Positions 40,780 through 49,407 are shown, counted from the stretch's first letter. The stretch is 64,000 nucleotides of DNA from Paracoccus pantotrophus (GCF_008824185.1 NZ_CP044426.1:434001-498000), one strand, 5' to 3'. Notes: generated by a model not told the origin, from the sequence alone. Numbers and translations: made by a program.

Positions 40780-41334
40780 TTAACGCACGGTGGAATCCCG
40801 GCCGTCCAGCGCATCGAGGATCAGCCGGCCGTCCAGATGGTCGGCCTCGTGCTGGGCGATGCGGGCCTCGATGCCGGCCAGGGTCAGCAATTGCAGCGTC
40901 CCCATCAGGTCGAAGCAGCGCATCGAGACCGTCACCGGCCGGCTTACCGCAGCCGGCCGGCCGGGGATCGAGAGGCAGGCTTCCTCCAGGGTCTCGACCA
41001 TGCCGCCCAGGGGCAGGATTTCGGGGTCGAGAACCACGCGGGGCAGGGGCGCGCCGGCCTTCCAGCCGTGATCCATGACGAAGATGCGCCAGCACTCGCC
41101 GATCTGCGGCGCGGCCAGGCCGCGGCCGCCGGCGTCATACATGGTCGCCAGCAGGTCGGCCGCAAGCTGCGAAAGCGCGTCCCAGCCCAGCCGCCCCACC
41201 GGCGCGCAGACCTGGCGCAGCGCCGGGTGGGGATGGACCAGTATCGGGCGGATGCGCCCGCGGGCGGCCAGCGCGGCGGGGTCGGGCCCCCTGGACGCCT
41301 GCGCGGCATCCTGGCCCGACAGGGGCTCAGGCAC
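40780..41334 (-). CDS. def: Peptide deformylase, variant EACLS motif
   Basis: This 184-residue metalloenzyme removes the formyl group from nascent proteins. Motif I is RGLAAPQIG (71-79). Motif II is EACLS (118-122), with Ala in place of the usual Gly but the metal Cys120 kept. Motif III is HEADH (162-166) with catalytic Glu163. It has a longer Ala/Arg-rich N-terminus than usual. It overlaps the upstream canonical def gene by 8 nt. It is probably active; the Gly-to-Ala change beside the ligand may alter activity or specificity. Confidence 0.88.
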   Translation of the reverse strand: MPEPLSGQDAAQASRGPDPAALAARGRIRPILVHPHPALRQVCAPVGRLGWDALSQLAADLLATMYDAGGRGLAAPQIGECWRIFVMDHGWKAGAPLPRVVLDPEILPLGGMVETLEEACLSIPGRPAAVSRPVTVSMRCFDLMGTLQLLTLAGIEARIAQHEADHLDGRLILDALDGRDSTVR

Positions 41335-41848
41335 GGCCGCGCTCGCGCTTAAGCTTGACCATCTTGCGGGTGATCATCTGGCGCTTGATCGGACTAAGGT
41401 AGTCGATGAACAGCTTGCCGTCGAGATGGTCGATCTCGTGCTGGGCGCAGGTGGCCCAGAGCCCCTCGAAATCCCGCTCATGCGTCTTGCCGTCCAGGCC
41501 GAGCCAGCGCACCTTGACCTCGGCCGGCCGCGTCACGTCGGCATATTGCTCGGGGATCGACAGGCAGCCTTCCTCGTAGGTGTTCAGCGCCTCCGAGCGC
41601 CAGGTGATCTCGGGGTTGACCATGACGATGGGGTTGCGCGGCGCCTCGGGATCCTTTTCGCAATCCATGACGTAAAGCCGCGACAGCACGCCCACTTGCG
41701 GCGCGGCCAGACCCACGCCCGGCGCGTCATACATGGTGGCCAGCATGTCGGCGGCCAGGGTCTCGATCTCGGGGGTGATGCGGGCCACGGGCTCGCAGGG
41801 CTTCTTCAGCCGCGGATCGGGGTGGAGGATGATGCTGCGCAATGTCAT
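41327..41848 (-). CDS. def: Peptide deformylase, canonical
   Basis: This 173-residue metal-dependent deformylase acts on N-formylmethionyl peptides at the ribosome exit. All three motifs are standard: GVGLAAPQ (44-51), EGCLSIPE (93-100) and QHEIDH (136-141). The C-terminal helix KRQMITRKMVKLKRERGRA is basic, as in ribosome-binding deformylases. It is the first of the tandem set on the minus strand and overlaps the second by 8 nt. A divergent PatB-type lyase gene lies 92 bp away. Confidence 0.95.
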   Translation of the reverse strand: MTLRSIILHPDPRLKKPCEPVARITPEIETLAADMLATMYDAPGVGLAAPQVGVLSRLYVMDCEKDPEAPRNPIVMVNPEITWRSEALNTYEEGCLSIPEQYADVTRPAEVKVRWLGLDGKTHERDFEGLWATCAQHEIDHLDGKLFIDYLSPIKRQMITRKMVKLKRERGRA

Positions 41849-41940
41849 GACCGTGATCTAGGGCAAGCCTTGGCCTTGCGCAACAAGCCGCTATGCTGCC
41901 CCCGAACAGAAAGCGCCCGAACGGAAAACGAGGGGAAACC

Positions 41941-43125
41941 ATGGTCCAGCCCGATTTCGACGAGATCATCGACCGCACCGGCACCCATTGCTCGAAATGG
42001 GACGACATGCAGGCGATCTACGGCGTTTCGCCCCAGGACGGGATCGCGATGTGGGTCGCGGACATGGATTTCCGCCCGCCGGCCTCGGTGCAGCGCGCGG
42101 TCGAGGCGATGGCGGCGCATGGCGTCTATGGCTATCCCGGCGCCAACCCGGCCTATCTCGAGGCGATCCGCTGGTGGATGGAGACACGCCACGGCTGGCA
42201 GATCGAGCCGGACTGGATCCTCTCGGCGCATGGGCTGGTCAACGGCACGGCGGTCTGCGTCGATGCCTTCACCCGGCCGGGCGACCGGGTGATCGTCATG
42301 ACCCCGGTCTATCACGCCTTCGCCCGCGTCATCCGCGCGTCAGGCCGCGAGGTGGCCGAGTTCCCGCTGGCCATCCGGGATGGGCAGTATCGCATGGACT
42401 GGGAGGGCTGGCGGAAGCTGCTGACCGGGCGCGAGCGGATGCTGATCCTGTGCTCGCCCCACAATCCCGGCGGCAGGGTCTGGAGCGCCGAGGAACTGCG
42501 CGAGGTCGCCGATTTCTGCGCCGCCCATGACCTGATCCTGGTCTCGGACGAGATCCACCACGACCTGGTCCTGCCCGGCAGCCCGCGCCATTCGGTGCTG
42601 GCGACCGTCGCGCCCGAGGCCGCGCCGCGGCTGGTGACGCTGACCGCCGCCACCAAGACCTTCAACATCGCCGGCGCCCATATCGGCAACCTGATCGTGG
42701 CCGACGAGGGGCTGCGCAAGCGCCTGCAAACCCGGTTGATGGCCCTGGGCATCTCGCCCGGCCTGTTCGGGCCGGGCATGGTCGCCGCTGCCTATTCGCC
42801 CGAGGGCGCGGCCTGGGTCGATGCGCTGGTGGCCTATCTGGACGGCAACCGGCGGTTGTTCGACGAGGGCGTGAACATCATTCCCGGCCTGCGCTCGATG
42901 CCCTTGCAGGCGACCTACCTCGCCTGGCTCGACTTCTCGGGCACCGGCATGGAGCGCGCCGAGTTCACCCGCCGGGTCGAGCATGGCGCCCGCATCGCCG
43001 TCAACCACGGCGGCAGTTTCGGCACCGGCGGCGAGGACTTCCTGCGCTTCAACATCGCCACGCCCCGCGCCCGGGTGGCCGAGGCCGTGGCGCGGCTGCA
43101 AGAGGCGTTCCGCGACCTGCAATGA
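41941..43125 (+). CDS. PatB/MalY-type PLP beta C-S lyase
   Basis: This 394-residue aminotransferase-fold enzyme belongs to the MalY/PatB group, which cleaves cystathionine or other cysteine S-conjugates. Family landmarks are the opening SKWDDMQAIYG, MWVADMDFRPP, YGYPG, CSPHNPGGRVW, VSDEIHHDLVLPG and the PLP lysine in TAATKTFNIAG. ATG 41941 has GAGGGG upstream; the frame is open for 16 more codons without family sequence. It overlaps the L,D-transpeptidase start by 4 nt (ATGA). It probably releases homocysteine or thiols, in keeping with nearby sulfur genes. Confidence 0.9.
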   Translation: MVQPDFDEIIDRTGTHCSKWDDMQAIYGVSPQDGIAMWVADMDFRPPASVQRAVEAMAAHGVYGYPGANPAYLEAIRWWMETRHGWQIEPDWILSAHGLVNGTAVCVDAFTRPGDRVIVMTPVYHAFARVIRASGREVAEFPLAIRDGQYRMDWEGWRKLLTGRERMLILCSPHNPGGRVWSAEELREVADFCAAHDLILVSDEIHHDLVLPGSPRHSVLATVAPEAAPRLVTLTAATKTFNIAGAHIGNLIVADEGLRKRLQTRLMALGISPGLFGPGMVAAAYSPEGAAWVDALVAYLDGNRRLFDEGVNIIPGLRSMPLQATYLAWLDFSGTGMERAEFTRRVEHGARIAVNHGGSFGTGGEDFLRFNIATPRARVAEAVARLQEAFRDLQ

Positions 43126-43772
43126 GACGGCTGGGCGGGCTCTTCTCGGTGCTGTGCCTGGCGGCGGTGCTCTGGGGGCTGTGGCTGATCTGGGCGCCGC
43201 AGCCCGCGCCCGTCCCGGTGCCGCAGCCGCCGGCGGCCGGCTGGCACTGGCCGCGCCTGCCCGATCTGCGCCTGCCCGAGTTCCGGCTGCCGCGCATCAC
43301 CCTGCCGCCGGTCTTCCAGCGCCCGCCGGCAAGGCCGGAGGCGCCCATCGCCTCGCCGGTCCAGCGCATCCTGGTCGAGAAATCCGCCCGCCGCATGACG
43401 GTGTATCAGGAAAGCGGCCCGCCCCGGACCTTCCGCATCGCCCTGGGCTTCGCGCCCGAGGGCGACAAGAGCCGCGAGGGCGATGGCCGCACGCCCGAGG
43501 GCATTTTCCGCATCGACCGGCTGAACCGGCAAAGCGCCTATCACCTGTCGCTGGGCATCGACTATCCGCAGCCCCGCCACCGCGAGGCGGCGCGCCGGCT
43601 AGGCGTCAGCCCCGGCGGCGACATCATGATCCACGGTCAGCCGAACCAGCTGCCCGACGGCTTTCGCGTCAAGGGCGACTGGACCGCCGGCTGCATCGCC
43701 GTCGACAATGCCGAGATCGAGGAGATCTTCGCCCATGCCCGCATCGGCACCGAGGTCGAGATCCGGCCCTGA
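43122..43772 (+). CDS. L,D-transpeptidase (YkuD family)
   Basis: This 216-residue envelope enzyme has an N-terminal hydrophobic signal-anchor (GLFSVLCLAAVLWGLWLIWA), a Pro-rich linker with repeated LRLPEFRLPR-like pieces, and a YkuD domain. The catalytic signature is IMIHGQPN, then KGDWTAGCIAV with the nucleophilic Cys. It forms 3-3 peptidoglycan cross-links or attaches proteins to the wall. It is coupled by a 4-nt overlap to the PatB-type gene. The Pro-rich stretch would span from membrane to wall. Confidence 0.88.
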   Translation: MRRLGGLFSVLCLAAVLWGLWLIWAPQPAPVPVPQPPAAGWHWPRLPDLRLPEFRLPRITLPPVFQRPPARPEAPIASPVQRILVEKSARRMTVYQESGPPRTFRIALGFAPEGDKSREGDGRTPEGIFRIDRLNRQSAYHLSLGIDYPQPRHREAARRLGVSPGGDIMIHGQPNQLPDGFRVKGDWTAGCIAVDNAEIEEIFAHARIGTEVEIRP

Positions 43773-43828
43773 GCCGTGACGCGGCGCGACGCCTTGCCGC
43801 AGCCCTTGCCCAAGGATAAGGCAGGGGC

Positions 43829-45205
43829 ATGACGTTTCACCGCTACGCCCCGCATCTGCGCGCGACGCTCGCGCTCGGGCTGCCGCTGGTCGGCAGCCAC
43901 CTGGCGCGCATGGCCATCCATGTCGCCGATACCGTCATGGTCGGCTGGTACGGGGTCGAGGAGCTGGCGGCGCTGGTTATCGCCGTGTCCTTCTTCAACA
44001 TCCTGTTCTTCCTGGGCATGGGCTTCGGTATCGGCGTCATGGGGCTGATCGCCACCGCCATCGCGCGGGGCGACGAGGTCGAGGTGCGCCGCTCGGCCCG
44101 GATGGCGCTGTGGCTGTCGCTGGGTTTCGCCGTGGCGGTGATCCCGGCCATGTGGCATTCCGAGCCGATCCTGCTGGCCATCGGCCAGGAGCCGGTGGTG
44201 GCGCGGCTGGCGCAGGACTACCTGCGCATCGCCGGCTTCGGCCTGATCGCGATGCTGTGCCAGTTGACGCTCAACAGCTACCTGGCGGCGATGGAGCGGC
44301 CGCAGGTGGTGCTGTGGATCACGCTGGCGGGTCTGCCGCTGGTGATCGTGCTGAACTGGCTGCTGATCTTCGGCAATCTGGGCGCGCCGGAACTGGGGGT
44401 GCGGGGCGCCGCCATCGCCGCCATCGCCGTGCAGTTTTCGCAGCTTCTGGCGATCGCCGCCTATGCGGCCTGGCTGCCGGCGGCGCGCAAATACCAGCTG
44501 TTCCGGCGCTTCTGGCGCCCCGACTGGGCGGGGATGCGGGCGGTCTTCGTGCTGGGCCTGCCCATCGGGCTGACCATGGTGGCCGAGGGCGGGCTTTTCG
44601 TCGGCTCGAACGTGATGATGGGCTGGATCGGCACGCGCGAGCTGGCCGCGCACGGAATCGCGCTGCAGCTCGCCTCGCTGACCTTCATGCTGCATCTGGG
44701 CATGTCGAATGCCGCCACCGTGCGCATCGGCCAGGCCAAGGGCCGGGGCGACGGCCGCTGGATGCGCGACGCCGGCGTGACAGTGACCGCGGTTTCGGTG
44801 GTGATCGCCGCGCTGGCCATGGCGGCTTTCGAGCTGTTCCCGCGCCAGCTGGTCGGGCTCTACCTGGATGCCTCGGATCCCGAGACCCCGGCCATCGTCG
44901 GGATCGCGGCCGGACTGCTGTTCTATGCCGGGCTGTTTCAGCTGACGGATGCGATGCAGGTGATTGGGCTGGGGCTGTTGCGCGGGGTGCAGGACACGCG
45001 CGTGCCCATGGTGATCGCGGCCATCAGCTATTGGCTGGTAGGCATCCCGGTGGCCTACGGGCTGGCCTTCGTCGCCGGGATGGGCCCGGCCGGCCTGTGG
45101 CTGGGGCTGGTCGCGGGGCTGAGCCTGGCCGCGGTGCTGCTGATGCGCCGCTTCTGGCGCGGCTTCGCGCGCGGGGACTGGACCTGCGAGGCGCGCGTGG
45201 TCTAG
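43829..45205 (+). CDS. MATE family multidrug/cation exporter
   Basis: This 458-residue inner-membrane protein has twelve predicted helices in two similar halves. The family's HVADTVMVGWYGVEELAAL lies in the first half and GIALQLASLTFMLHLGMSNA in the second. It exports organic cations or drugs in exchange for Na+ or H+. The length is normal. Its neighbour at 45237, a stand-alone Lrp ligand-binding domain 31 nt on, may be co-transcribed. No regulator gene of the usual TetR kind is adjacent. Confidence 0.9.
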   Translation: MTFHRYAPHLRATLALGLPLVGSHLARMAIHVADTVMVGWYGVEELAALVIAVSFFNILFFLGMGFGIGVMGLIATAIARGDEVEVRRSARMALWLSLGFAVAVIPAMWHSEPILLAIGQEPVVARLAQDYLRIAGFGLIAMLCQLTLNSYLAAMERPQVVLWITLAGLPLVIVLNWLLIFGNLGAPELGVRGAAIAAIAVQFSQLLAIAAYAAWLPAARKYQLFRRFWRPDWAGMRAVFVLGLPIGLTMVAEGGLFVGSNVMMGWIGTRELAAHGIALQLASLTFMLHLGMSNAATVRIGQAKGRGDGRWMRDAGVTVTAVSVVIAALAMAAFELFPRQLVGLYLDASDPETPAIVGIAAGLLFYAGLFQLTDAMQVIGLGLLRGVQDTRVPMVIAAISYWLVGIPVAYGLAFVAGMGPAGLWLGLVAGLSLAAVLLMRRFWRGFARGDWTCEARVV

Positions 45206-45236
45206 TCTGACGCGGCAAGAGATCGAGAGGTTCGCC

Positions 45237-45473
45237 ATGCGCCCGGTTTTCGTCCAGTTCCGCTGCTCGCCCGGCAAGACCTACGAGGTCGCCGATGCGA
45301 TCTATGACCGCGAGATCGTCAGCGAGCTTTACTCGACCTCGGGCGATTACGACCTCTTGGCCAAGATCTACGTGCCCGAGAACCAGGATGTCGGGCATTA
45401 TCTCTCCGAAAAGCTGTTCGACATCCCGCATATCGTGCGCACGCTGACGACGATCACCTTCAAGGCGTTCTAG
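45237..45473 (+). CDS. Stand-alone Lrp/AsnC ligand-binding (RAM) domain protein
   Basis: This 78-residue protein consists only of the C-terminal effector domain of Lrp/AsnC regulators, without the helix-turn-helix. FVQFRCSPGKTYEVADAIYD, TSGDYDLLAKIYVPEN and TLTTITFKAF are the expected beta-alpha-beta pieces. Such proteins can dimerise with full regulators or bind amino acids on their own. GAGAGG precedes the ATG. It follows the MATE exporter by 31 nt. Whether it pairs with the Lrp protein encoded at 46819 is speculative. Confidence 0.88.
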   Translation: MRPVFVQFRCSPGKTYEVADAIYDREIVSELYSTSGDYDLLAKIYVPENQDVGHYLSEKLFDIPHIVRTLTTITFKAF

Positions 45474-45543
45474 GGGCAAGGCTTTCCAGGGGGTGTCCCC
45501 GCCGCGCCTGCTGCGCCCTGGGGCTTCGCCCCGTTCGTCGCTG

Positions 45544-45566
45544 AAAAAGGTCCGGCGGACCTTTTT
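45544..45566 (+). terminator. Rho-independent terminator
   Basis: AAAAAGGTCC and GGACCTTTTT form a perfect 10-bp hairpin with GGC loop and a T-run, 71 nt after the RAM-domain gene. A smaller hairpin GGGGCTTCGCCCC (45520-45532) precedes it, and a 3'-end element follows at 45588. Confidence 0.85.
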
Positions 45567-45587
45567 CCGGGCGCTCCTCACCCCCCA

Positions 45588-45609
45588 GGATATTTGTCCA
45601 AGGAAGAAG
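45588..45609 (+). terminator. 3'-end element, GGATATTTG subclass
   Basis: GGATATTTGTCCAAGGAAGA follows the terminator at 45544, preceded by CACCCCCCA. It matches the copy at 51430 in core and tail. Confidence 0.5.
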
Positions 45610-45665
45610 CCGGCAGGCCGGCGCGGCCCTTGCGCAGGGGCGGAGTTTGGGGTTTCTGTGGCGCC

Positions 45666-46769
45666 ATGATGCGCTTTCGCTTTGCCCCCATTCCCGCCGC
45701 GCTGCCCGCGACCGTTCCCTTCACCGGCCCCGAGACGCTGGAGCGCCGCCGTGGCGCGCCGTTCCGCGCCCGGCTGGGCGCCAACGAGAACGGCTTCGGC
45801 CCCTCGCCCAGGGCGGTCGCGGCCATGGCGCGGGCGGCGGCGGAGGTCTGGAAATACGGCGATCCCGACACCCACGACCTGCGCCATGCGCTGGCCGCGC
45901 ATCACGGCGTCGCGCCCGAGAACATCATGGTCGGCGAGGGGATCGACGGGCTCTTGGGCCTGCTCGTGCGGCTGATGGTGGCGCCGGGCGAGGTGGTGGT
46001 CAGTTCGGACGGGGCCTATCCGACCTTCAACTATCACGTGGCGGGTTTCGGCGGCCGGCTGGTCAAGATGCCCTATCGCGACGATGCCGAGGATCCCGAG
46101 GCGCTGGCCGCCGCCGCGCATCGCCATGGCGCGCGCCTGGTCTATCTGGCGAACCCCGACAACCCGATGGGCAGCTGGCATCCCGGCCGGCGCATCGAGG
46201 CCATGCTGGGCGCCCTGCCCGAGACGAGCCTGCTGGTTCTGGACGAGGCCTATGCCGAATTCGCTCCCGCCGATGCCATCCCCCGCATCGAGCCCGAGGA
46301 CGCGCGGGCGATCCGTTTCCGCACTTTCTCCAAGGCCCATGCCATGGCAGGGGCGCGGATCGGCTATGCCATCGGCCCGGCGGAACTGATCGCCGGCTTC
46401 GACCGCATCCGCAACCATTTCGGCATCGGCCGCATCGCCCAGGCCGGCGCGCTGGCCGCGCTGGAGGATCGCGACTGGCTGGCCCATGTCCTGGCCGAAA
46501 CCGCCGCCGCCCGCGCGCGCATCGCCGCGATCGCGCGCGAGAACCGGCTGGAGGCGCTGCCCTCGGCCACGAATTTCGTCGCCGTCGACTGCGGCCGCGA
46601 CGGCGCCTTTGCCCGCGCCCTGCTGGATGCGCTGGCGCAGGAGGGCATCTTCGTGCGCATGCCCGGCGTTGCGCCGATGGATCGCTGCATCCGCGTCTCC
46701 TGCGGCCCCGAACCCGAGATGGCCGCCTTCGCCGAGGCGCTGCCCAGAGCGCTCAGGGCGCTGGCCTGA
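45666..46769 (+). CDS. Histidinol-phosphate aminotransferase-like PLP enzyme
   Basis: This 367-residue class II aminotransferase has RLGANENGFGPSPRAVAAM (the HisC opening), EGIDGLLGLLVRLM, YLANPDNPMGSW, LVLDEAYAEF and the PLP lysine in FRTFSKAHAMAGARIGYAIG. ATG 45666 or 45669 gives the family length. It stands alone, far from any his genes, so it may act on another amino acid (aromatic, for example) as many HisC paralogues do. It lies convergent with the Lrp-type regulator at 46819. Confidence 0.88.
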   Translation: MMRFRFAPIPAALPATVPFTGPETLERRRGAPFRARLGANENGFGPSPRAVAAMARAAAEVWKYGDPDTHDLRHALAAHHGVAPENIMVGEGIDGLLGLLVRLMVAPGEVVVSSDGAYPTFNYHVAGFGGRLVKMPYRDDAEDPEALAAAAHRHGARLVYLANPDNPMGSWHPGRRIEAMLGALPETSLLVLDEAYAEFAPADAIPRIEPEDARAIRFRTFSKAHAMAGARIGYAIGPAELIAGFDRIRNHFGIGRIAQAGALAALEDRDWLAHVLAETAAARARIAAIARENRLEALPSATNFVAVDCGRDGAFARALLDALAQEGIFVRMPGVAPMDRCIRVSCGPEPEMAAFAEALPRALRALA

Positions 46770-46770
46770 C

Positions 46771-46795
46771 CGTTTCACCGTTTCACAAATACCCC
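46771..46795 (-). terminator. 3'-end element, GGGTATTTG core
   Basis: On the minus strand it reads GGGGTATTTGTGAAACGGTG then AAACG. It lies 23 nt past the Lrp gene's stop, after a G/C stretch with GCCGCCGGCGGC, and abuts the convergent aminotransferase stop. Confidence 0.5.
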
Positions 46796-46818
46796 TGCGG
46801 CCGCGCCGCCGGCGGCGG

Positions 46819-47301
46819 TCAGTCCAGGGGAAGCGCCGTGGTCGCCTTAAGCTCTTCCATCGAGAGAAGCGCCGTGACGTTATGGATCCTCACCTCGGAA
46901 ATCAGCGCCTGGTAGAAGCGGTCATAGGCCCGCGCATTGCGCACCCGCACCTTCAGGATATAGTCGATGTCGCCGGCCAGCCGGTGCGCCTCGATCACCT
47001 CGGGACGGGCGCGCACCGCGGCCAGGAAGCGGCGCGCCCAGTCCGGGTCGTGCTCGCTGGTGCGGATCAGCACGAAGAAGCAGGCGTCGAGCCCCAGCGC
47101 ATCGGGGTCGAGCAGCGCCACCTGGGACCGGATCACCCCGGCCTCGCGCAGCTTGCGAATCCGGTTCCAGACCGGGGTCTTCGAGGCCCCCACCCGTGCC
47201 GCGATGTCGTCGAGCGACAGCGTGGCGTCCTCTTGCAGCAGGGACAGGATTTTGCGGTCGGTGTCGTCCAGCCGGATGGGAGTTTGCCTGTTGTCGCTCA
47301 T
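46819..47301 (-). CDS. Lrp/AsnC family transcriptional regulator
   Basis: This 160-residue DNA-binding protein has an N-terminal winged helix (LDDTDRKILSLLQEDATLSL, GASKTPVWNRIRKLREAGVI) and a C-terminal RAM effector domain (EVIEAHRLAGDIDYILKVRV). The ATG at 47301 gives the normal length. It is divergent from the sulfate-assimilation operon, with 122 bp between starts that hold a promoter and a CCCCA/TGGGG inverted repeat. This layout suggests it controls that operon in response to an amino acid such as cysteine, which is inference. Confidence 0.9.
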   Translation of the reverse strand: MSDNRQTPIRLDDTDRKILSLLQEDATLSLDDIAARVGASKTPVWNRIRKLREAGVIRSQVALLDPDALGLDACFFVLIRTSEHDPDWARRFLAAVRARPEVIEAHRLAGDIDYILKVRVRNARAYDRFYQALISEVRIHNVTALLSMEELKATTALPLD

Positions 47302-47358
47302 TGTGAAACCTCGTCCTTGCTGCGCGGCTGACATGCGGAGATGTTTCTTATTTTTCTG

Positions 47359-47378
47359 CCCCACTCGTCAATATGGGG
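47359..47378. promoter_or_regulatory. Candidate operator, CCCCA-N10-TGGGG
   Basis: This inverted repeat overlaps the candidate -35 region of the sulfate operon promoter in an unusually A/T-rich intergenic stretch. Its span suits a dimeric Lrp-type regulator, whose gene starts 58 bp away on the other strand. Confidence 0.4.
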
Positions 47379-47394
47379 GATTTTTTTCTATATA
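47365..47394 (+). promoter_or_regulatory. Candidate promoter of the sulfate-assimilation operon
   Basis: TCGTCA (47365-47370) and TATATA (47389-47394) are spaced by 18 bp, 30 bp before the DUF2849 gene start. The -10 lies in a T-rich run rare in this GC-rich window. Confidence 0.5.
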
Positions 47395-47423
47395 GATGCC
47401 AGAGGAAACGAAAGGCAAAGGCC

Positions 47424-47750
47424 ATGTCCAAAGGCTTCACCCCATCCCCCGCGACCCCCGGCGTCATCACCGCGAATGACCTGCGCATGGGCCATTGCGT
47501 GTGGATGCGCGATGGCAAGTGGACCGCGGACCCCCGCGAGGCCGAGCTGTTCGAGGACGAGGCCATCGCCGAACTGGCGCTGCTCGACGCAACCTCTCAG
47601 GCCCATCTCGTCGTCGGCCCCTACCTGGTCGAGGCGAAGCGCGGCGCCGACGGCCGCCCCGAGCCGGCCCATTTCCGCGAGGCGTTCCGCCGCAGCGGCC
47701 CGACCCACAAGCATTTCCAGCAAGCCGAGTTCGAGGCCAGCAATGTTTGA
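47424..47750 (+). CDS. DUF2849 protein, first gene of the sulfite reductase operon
   Basis: This 108-residue cytoplasmic protein has the DUF2849 pattern: ITANDLRMGHCVWMRDGKW, AELALLDATSQAHLVVGPYL, then HFREAFRRSGPTH. The family occurs almost only beside cysI in alphaproteobacteria. An accessory role in sulfite reductase is likely but unproven. ATG 47424 has GAAAGGCAAAGG-type sequence upstream. Its stop overlaps the cysI start by 8 nt, so the two are tightly coupled. It is expected to be expressed when reduced sulfur is short. Confidence 0.88.
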   Translation: MSKGFTPSPATPGVITANDLRMGHCVWMRDGKWTADPREAELFEDEAIAELALLDATSQAHLVVGPYLVEAKRGADGRPEPAHFREAFRRSGPTHKHFQQAEFEASNV

Positions 47751-49407
47751 CGCGCGTCCCCAGCACAACGACCAGCATCGCGAATACCTGCGCCACCGCA
47801 CGCAGCAGTTTCGCCAGCAGGTCCAGCGCCGCCTGGACGGCAGCCTGACCGAAGAGGAATTCCGGCCGCTGCGGCTGAAGAACGGCGTCTACCTGCAGCT
47901 GCATTCCTACATGTACCGGGTGGCGATCCCCTATGGCGCGCTGACCCCGGACCAGCTGCGCATGCTGGGCCATGTGGCCGAACGCTGGGACCGCGGCTAT
48001 GGCCATTTCACCACCCGCACCAATATCCAGTTCCACTGGCACAAGCTGGTCGACATCCCCGATTCCATGGAGGCGCTGAACTCGGTCGGCATCCACAGCA
48101 TCCAGACCTCGGGCAACACCATCCGCAACGTCAATGCCGACGCTTTCGCCGGCGCTGCCGACGACGAGCTGGAGGATCCGCGCCCCTGGGCCGAGCTGAT
48201 CCGCATCTGGTCCACCGACCATGCCGAGTTCCAGTTCCTGCCGCGCAAGTTCAAGATCTCGGTCTCGGCCGGCAAGCAGGACCGCTCGGCGGTCTCGGCC
48301 TATGACATCGGGCTGCGCATCGTCGAACAGGACGGCGCGCGCGGCTTCCAGGTCTGGGTCGGCGGCGGGCTGGGCCGCACGCCCTATCTGGGCCAGGTGA
48401 TCCGCGATTTCCTGCCGCAGGCCGACCTGCTGCCTTACCTGGAGGCGATCCTGTCGGTCTACAACCTGACCGGCCGGCGCGACAACAAGTGGAAGGCGCG
48501 GATCAAGATCACCGTGAACGAGCGCGGCCTCGACGTGTTCCGGGCCGATGTCGAGGAAGAGTTCAAACACCGCCGCCGGCAGTTCTCGGGCCTGGACCAG
48601 GAGATCCTGCGCGAGTTGCGCGCCCGGTTCGCGCCGCCGGAATTCCGCGATGCCCCGGTCGAGGGCTATGAGGCGGCGCGTGCCGCGAACGGCGCCTTCC
48701 GGGCCTGGACCGACAGCAACCTGCATCCGCACCGCGTTCCGGGCTATGCCAGCGTCATCGTCACGCTGAAGGCGCCGGGCGCCACGCCGGGCGACATGAG
48801 CGCCGAGCAGATGCGGCTGGTCGCCGACCTGGCCGAGCGGCTGGCCCATGGCGACATCCGGGTGAACCACGACCAGAACCTGGTGCTGCCGCATGTGCGC
48901 AAGGCCGACCTGCCCGAGCTTTACGCCGCGTTGCGCCAGGCGGGGCTGGCCACGGCGAATTTCGGCAAGATCACCGATATCATCTCCTGCCCCGGCATGG
49001 ATTACTGCACCCTGGCCACCGCGCGCTCGATCCCGATCGCGCAGGACATCGCCGCGCATTTCCGCGCCCGCGGCCTGGAGGACGAGATCGGCGAGATGAA
49101 GATCCGCATCTCGGGCTGCATCAACGCCTGCGGCCATCACCACCTGGGCCATATCGGCATCCTGGGCCTGGACCGGGCCGGGGTCGAGAACTACCAGATC
49201 ACGCTGGGTGGCGACGGCTACGAGACCCCGACCCTGGGCCAGCGCGCCGGCGCCGGCTTCCCGGCGGACGAGGTGGTGCCGGCCATCGACCGGCTGATCG
49301 ACGCCTACCTGGAACTGCGCGAATCGCCCGAGGAGCGTTTCATCGACGCCTATCGTCGCCTGGGGGTGGCTCCGTTCAAGGCGGCGCTGTATCCGGCCGA
49401 TGCTTGA
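47743..49407 (+). CDS. cysI: Assimilatory sulfite reductase hemoprotein (nitrite/sulfite reductase family)
   Basis: This 554-residue siroheme/4Fe-4S enzyme reduces sulfite to sulfide. The duplicated fold shows WDRGYGHFTTRTNIQFHW and NVNADAFAGA in the first half. The cluster-siroheme ligands are Cys416 and Cys422 (SCPGMDYC) and Cys459 and Cys463 (SGCINACGHH). ATG 47743 overlaps the DUF2849 stop by 8 nt. Electrons probably come from the ferredoxin-NADP reductase encoded four genes on, since no cysJ flavoprotein gene is present. It overlaps cysH by 8 nt. A siroheme synthase gene, common upstream in relatives, is not here. Confidence 0.92.
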   Translation: MFDARPQHNDQHREYLRHRTQQFRQQVQRRLDGSLTEEEFRPLRLKNGVYLQLHSYMYRVAIPYGALTPDQLRMLGHVAERWDRGYGHFTTRTNIQFHWHKLVDIPDSMEALNSVGIHSIQTSGNTIRNVNADAFAGAADDELEDPRPWAELIRIWSTDHAEFQFLPRKFKISVSAGKQDRSAVSAYDIGLRIVEQDGARGFQVWVGGGLGRTPYLGQVIRDFLPQADLLPYLEAILSVYNLTGRRDNKWKARIKITVNERGLDVFRADVEEEFKHRRRQFSGLDQEILRELRARFAPPEFRDAPVEGYEAARAANGAFRAWTDSNLHPHRVPGYASVIVTLKAPGATPGDMSAEQMRLVADLAERLAHGDIRVNHDQNLVLPHVRKADLPELYAALRQAGLATANFGKITDIISCPGMDYCTLATARSIPIAQDIAAHFRARGLEDEIGEMKIRISGCINACGHHHLGHIGILGLDRAGVENYQITLGGDGYETPTLGQRAGAGFPADEVVPAIDRLIDAYLELRESPEERFIDAYRRLGVAPFKAALYPADA

